Shown: in pieces, positions 15,798 through 18,603 of the stretch
Layout of the letters: each line of letters begins with the position of its first letter
How positions within the stretch are numbered: the first letter of the stretch is position 1
Assembly (NCBI GenBank): GCA_050246595.1
Contig: JBFWVT010000091.1
Location: forward strand, 1 to 18,603
Origin: DATARH01 sp050246595
GTDB lineage: Bacteria > Pseudomonadota > Alphaproteobacteria > ATCC43930 > CGMCC-115725
Direction of reading: 5' to 3'
Length of the DNA: 18,603 nt
Notes under the pieces: generated by a model
Told to the model about the DNA's origin: nothing
Database searches by the model: none
Seen by the model: the letters and a program-made list of their open reading frames with translations, nothing else
Program-made: the position numbers and the translations under genes

Positions 15798-16226
15798 TCA
15801 CGGCCCGCGCATTGCGGGATCGATCGTCAGCGACGCGCCGGCTGCTTCGCCGGCCTCGTAGGCAATCGGCGACACCATTCGCGCAGCGCCGGGTATCGTC
15901 CGCAAGTGCACATCGAGCTTCGCGAGTTCGGCATCAACAACCGATGTTTTTAATACGACGAGATCGCGGCCAGTGCCGTTTCTCACCGCATCGCGCTCCC
16001 GCTTTATCGCGGTCAGCTTGTCCGCGATGAACGCGACCATGCCCAGAGTAAAAGAGGAATTTGCCGCATGCCGATCCTGGTGCCGGAAACGCCGATAGCT
16101 GGCAGAATTCTTGTAGCGGCCGAGTTCGGACCGTACCGCGTTGTCGATCACCTCGGTCAGGTAATGCGCGGCTTCGATATCGGCACGGAGACCAAAGAAC
16201 ACATAGCGGGGATTGGTCAAGTGCAT
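15798..16226 (-). pseudogene. DUF2786-family protein, C-terminal (DUF7168-type) domain only
   Basis: These 142 residues match the C-terminal domain of DUF2786-family proteins: RYVFFGLRADIEAAHYLTEV at 7-26, a SFTLGMVAFIADKL helix in the middle, KRERDAVRNGTGRDLVVLKT, and the typical ending A-Y-E-A-G-E-A-A-G followed by a short basic tail. The N-terminal DUF2786 helical domain (~40-60 residues) and the linker normally before FFGL are absent, and the codons upstream of the ATG at 16226 do not supply them in any frame I read. The ATG at 16226 is therefore probably fortuitous and the gene 5'-truncated. Its 5' edge abuts a Tat-signal-like fragment. Function of the family is unknown; full-length members are about 220-240 residues from memory. 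Confidence 0.68.
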
Positions 16227-16384
16227 AATTGCCCAAGTTCGACATACTGGCGCTTTCGCGGGCCGTTCGGCACGATTATGCTGCCCGGCGGGCGAGAGAC
16301 AGTGCAGGTCGACAATGACGCAGCAGCGCCGAGGAGGAGGTCGCGGCGACTTGCAGCGTTGCGGATTGGGGATAATTGGCTCAT
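16217..16384 (-). pseudogene. Short Tat-signal-like N-terminal fragment
   Basis: From an ATG at 16384, with GAAGG about eight bases upstream, the frame encodes 55 residues. A basic N-region precedes SRRDLLLGAAASL at 12-24, which resembles a twin-arginine export signal (S-R-R-x-L-L followed by a hydrophobic core). Cys27 in LSTC gives a poor lipobox. After about residue 30 the sequence is nondescript and stops after 55 residues, overlapping the start of the DUF2786-family relic by 10 bases. I read it as the 5' end of an exported-protein gene whose remainder was deleted. A genuine 55-residue secreted peptide cannot be excluded. Confidence 0.4.
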
Positions 16385-16555
16385 AGCGACAGCCTTCACG
16401 CGCGCAGCTTGACGGCAGGATACCGAAACCGGCGACGCGTGCTCAACCTTTGAATGTTGTTATCCCGGGGGTGTTGCCGGAAAGGTTCAGAGACGCCTTA
16501 CCAAATAGGCGAACGCAACATGCCGGATGATCCGCCGTCAACCTGGAGAGCCTGT

Positions 16556-17929
16556 ATGAGCGACGAACTGCCGACCGCCGCGCGGGTGTCCGATCCCGGC
16601 ATCCGCGCCCTCTACCGCATCGAAAACCGCTGGCAGGCCTGGCTCGATGTCGAGGTCGCGCTGGCCCGCGCCCAGGCCGAACTCGGCATCGTCCCGAACG
16701 AGGCGGCCGAGGCGATCGCCGCGGCGGCGCGGCTCGACCTGCTCGACCGGCGCCGCATCGACGAGGGGTTCGCCCGCACCGGCCACACGATCGTGCCGCT
16801 GGTCTGGGAATTGTCGCGCATTGTCGGCGAGCCTTACGGCGGCTGGGTGCATTGGGGCGCGACGACGCAGAACATCACGCAGACCGGCGATCTGCTGGTA
16901 TTGCGCCAGGCGCACCAGGTCTTTCTACGCCTGATCGGCGACGCGCTGGCCGCCGCCGCCGAGCTTGCCGCTGCCGGCGCCGACATGCCGATCGCCGGCC
17001 GCACGCATGGCCAGCACGCGGTGCCGGCGACATTCGGTTTCAAGGTCGCGGTATGGATCGACGAGCTGATCCGTCACAGCGAGCGGCTGCAACAGGCCGC
17101 ACCGCGCATTTTTGTCGCGATGCTCGGCGGCGCGGCCGGCACCTTTGCTTCGCTTGGCGAGCTGGGACCGGCGGTGCAGGCTGGGATTGCCCGTCATCTG
17201 GACATGCAGCCGATGCCAATACCGGCGCGCACGATCGGCGACCATCTCGCCGAAAACATCTGCCTGCTCGGTCTGCTGGCCGCGACAGGCGGCAAGATCG
17301 GCCGCGAGATCTACACGCTGATGAAGACCGAGTTTGGCGAGGTCGAGGAGCCGGTGCCGCCCGGCACGGTCGGCAGCTCGACGATGCCGCAGAAGCGCAA
17401 CCCGAAACTGTGCCAGGACATCATCGCCGCCGCCGCCGAAGTGCGCAGCGCCGTGCCGCTGGCGCTCGAAGCGATGTACACCGAGCACGAGGCCGACCGC
17501 GCGACCAGTCTGATGTTCGACTCGGCCGATGCGCGCGCGTCGATCGCGACCGGCGACATGCTGGCGCGGCTCGTCGAGGTGCTGCGCGGATTGCGGCTCG
17601 ACCCAACGCGGATGCGCGCCAATCTAGATCTTGGCGGCGGGCTGATCATGGCCGAGGCGGTGATGCTCGAACTCGGCAGGACGATCGGCCGCCAGCACGC
17701 GCACGACGTCGTCTACGACGCGGCGCAGGCGGCCTTTGTCGAGGACAAATCCTTTGCCGCGCTGCTCGCCGCCGACCGGCGCGTAACGGCGCATCTCGAC
17801 GCCGCTTCGATCGACCGGCTGCTGGACCCGACCGCCTATACCGGATTGTGCGCGACGATGGCGCGCGACGCGGCGGCGCGGGCGCGCAGCGCCGCCGGCG
17901 AATTGCAAAGCGCGGGGGCGCGCCGCTAG
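16556..17929 (+). CDS. Fumarase/adenylosuccinate lyase superfamily enzyme
   Basis: This 457-residue lyase belongs to the aspartase/fumarase superfamily, nearer to the adenylosuccinate lyase/3-carboxy-muconate cycloisomerase branch. The superfamily signature GSSTMPQKRNP is complete at 273-283; it holds the flexible loop with the catalytic serine. GRTHGQHAVPATFGFK around 148-163 carries His151, typical of the second conserved region, and HWGATTQNITQT around 98-109 is the first. The helical C-terminal domain follows. Such enzymes eliminate fumarate or cycloisomerise an adduct. It is probably not the housekeeping purB, given the TMPQKRNP variant and the isolated context, but this is inference. 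An upstream in-frame ATG at 16520 exists; 16556 is chosen because GGAG at 16544-16547 is eight bases away and the N-terminus then fits. The gene stands alone on the plus strand. Confidence 0.9.
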   Translation: MSDELPTAARVSDPGIRALYRIENRWQAWLDVEVALARAQAELGIVPNEAAEAIAAAARLDLLDRRRIDEGFARTGHTIVPLVWELSRIVGEPYGGWVHWGATTQNITQTGDLLVLRQAHQVFLRLIGDALAAAAELAAAGADMPIAGRTHGQHAVPATFGFKVAVWIDELIRHSERLQQAAPRIFVAMLGGAAGTFASLGELGPAVQAGIARHLDMQPMPIPARTIGDHLAENICLLGLLAATGGKIGREIYTLMKTEFGEVEEPVPPGTVGSSTMPQKRNPKLCQDIIAAAAEVRSAVPLALEAMYTEHEADRATSLMFDSADARASIATGDMLARLVEVLRGLRLDPTRMRANLDLGGGLIMAEAVMLELGRTIGRQHAHDVVYDAAQAAFVEDKSFAALLAADRRVTAHLDAASIDRLLDPTAYTGLCATMARDAAARARSAAGELQSAGARR

Positions 17930-17930
17930 G

Positions 17931-18080
17931 GCCTGTCGTCAACCACGCTCCAATTGTCGTCCCGGCGAAGGCCGGGACCCACGTTTCGGCCACTCATGCG
18001 ACTGCCCAGTAGATCCCGGCCTTCGCCGGGATGATAGTAGGAGATAGAAAATCGGTCGGACTGCTCATTTGACGACAAGC
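17931..18080. repeat. Nested palindromic intergenic element (MITE- or RIME-like)
   Basis: The outer arms GCCTGTCGTCAA (17931-17942) and TTGACGACAAGC (18069-18080) are inverted repeats matching at 11 of 12 positions. Inside are two hairpins in opposite orientation: GTCCCGGC-GAAG-GCCGGGAC at 17959-17978 and ATCCCGGC-CTTC-GCCGGGAT at 18013-18032, each with an 8-base-pair stem and 4-base loop. The CCCGGCGAAGGCCGGG core is a very common intergenic palindrome in alphaproteobacterial genomes. It starts two bases after the lyase stop and may also act as a 3' RNA structure. No target-site duplication was evident. Confidence 0.75.
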
Positions 18081-18251
18081 CTTCGCGGCGGCGTCGCCCC
18101 GATCGCGGCCGGTATTGATAAGCCCACGATAAATGTCCAGCTAACAGCGACAAGGTCAAAGAATATTTCCGGGCGCCCCATGCTATTTTAGAAGAGGATT
18201 GCGTTCAGCTTCTTCGCCCGATGGTCGTCATCCCCGTAATCGGAGAAATAA

Positions 18252-18425
18252 ATGGTCGATGACGAAATACGGCGCAGCGCCGACGAGTTGCGGGATACCG
18301 CCGAGAAATTGAAGCTGCTGGCGCGGCGGACGCGCTCGATCTATGCGCGTGACGGGCTGCTCGATCTCGCCGAGCGGTTCGAGCGCCTGGCCCGTTGCAT
18401 GGGCGGCGCGTCGCCTCCGTCGTAA
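18252..18425 (+). CDS. Small hypothetical protein, 57 residues
   Basis: ATG at 18252 with GGAG at 18242-18245, six bases ahead, opens a 57-codon frame ending in TAA at 18423-18425. The product is strongly helical and charged: MVDDEIRRSADELRDTAEKL, then KLLARRTRSIYARDGLLDLA and ERFERLARCM, with a short Gly/Pro/Ser tail. There is no signal peptide or membrane segment. It resembles the many 55-70 residue cytoplasmic helical proteins of unknown function in Rhizobiales, but I recognise no named family. The good ribosome binding site and natural composition argue that it is real. It stands between the palindromic element and the insertion sequence. Confidence 0.6.
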   Translation: MVDDEIRRSADELRDTAEKLKLLARRTRSIYARDGLLDLAERFERLARCMGGASPPS

Positions 18426-18480
18426 AGGCTGATCGCTTTTATCGACCCCGTGCGGTCGGCGCTGCTTGTCGCGCGGCGGC

Positions 18481-18603
18481 TAGAGTGTGATCGGGTCTGG
18501 TTGAAACGGGATAGGGGTTCCCCGGCGCGGGGATCTCTGCGCAAGATGCTGGCTGGGGGGCGGAGGCCAGCACGCATGCCCAGACCCTATTCACAGGATT
18601 TGC
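18481..18603 (+). mobile_element. Left end of a probable IS630-family insertion sequence
   Basis: The segment begins with TAGAGTGTGATCGGGTCTGG at 18481, an IS-end-like sequence next to a TA dinucleotide, the target IS630-type elements use. A GC hairpin (TCCCCG-GCG-CGGGGA, 18519-18533) and the start of a transposase follow. The right end lies outside the window, so the terminal inverted repeat and the TA duplication cannot be verified. The left boundary is approximate. Confidence 0.55.
18576..18603 (+). CDS. IS630-family transposase, first nine residues (3' end outside window)
   Basis: ATG at 18576 with GGAGG at 18562-18566, nine bases ahead, starts MPRPYSQDL at the window's end. R-P-Y-S-x-D-L is the usual beginning of IS630-type transposases, preceding the helix-turn-helix DNA-binding domain; the DDE catalytic domain would follow downstream. 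With only nine residues visible, the family call rests on that start motif plus the IS-like flank. Whether the gene is intact cannot be told. Confidence 0.6.

Overview
The window is GC-rich chromosomal DNA from an alphaproteobacterium, most likely Hyphomicrobiales (Rhizobiales) such as the Bradyrhizobium group or a relative. This rests on codon bias, on the protein families present (HyuA/HyuB hydantoinases, DUF763, a two-domain cold-shock protein, a DUF2786-type C-terminal domain), on the typical alphaproteobacterial intergenic palindrome with a CCCGGC/GCCGGG stem, and on a GTTC-N7-GTTC motif of the alphaproteobacterial LexA type. The assignment is inferred from features; no database was searched.

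Positions 1-10700 form a colinear plus-strand run of catabolic enzymes: the 3' end of an SDR oxidoreductase, an AhpD/carboxymuconolactone-decarboxylase-like protein, ATP-dependent hydantoinase subunits HyuA and HyuB, a stand-alone molybdopterin oxidoreductase, a TauD/TfdA-type Fe(II)/2-oxoglutarate dioxygenase, a PuuE-like polysaccharide-deacetylase-fold protein, and a luciferase-like (LLM) flavin oxidoreductase. Three of these families (HyuAB, PuuE-like, LLM) have members that open cyclic amides or heterocycles. The set could therefore be a peripheral pathway for a nitrogen-containing ring compound, but the substrate cannot be read from the sequence. A 3'-truncated thioredoxin-fold gene lies antisense between the deacetylase and the LLM gene, and the last ~21 codons of the deacetylase run across it.

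Positions 10700-12930 are patchy. There is a markedly AT-richer NAD-dependent epimerase/dehydratase gene (probably acquired), then about 640 bases without a convincing intact gene (one possible relic), then a short cupin.

Positions 12930-16400 are mostly minus strand. A DUF763 gene with a helix-hairpin-helix motif and a class I SAM-dependent methyltransferase overlap by ATGA and sit behind a candidate SOS box. Upstream is a two-domain cold-shock gene broken by two in-frame stops, then a DUF2786-family gene lacking its N-terminal half and abutting a small Tat-signal-like fragment. This part shows gene decay.

Positions 16550-18603 carry a fumarase/adenylosuccinate-lyase superfamily enzyme, a ~150-base nested palindromic element directly after its stop, a 57-residue hypothetical protein, and the left end of a probable IS630-family insertion sequence running off the window. 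No tRNA, rRNA or CRISPR array was seen.
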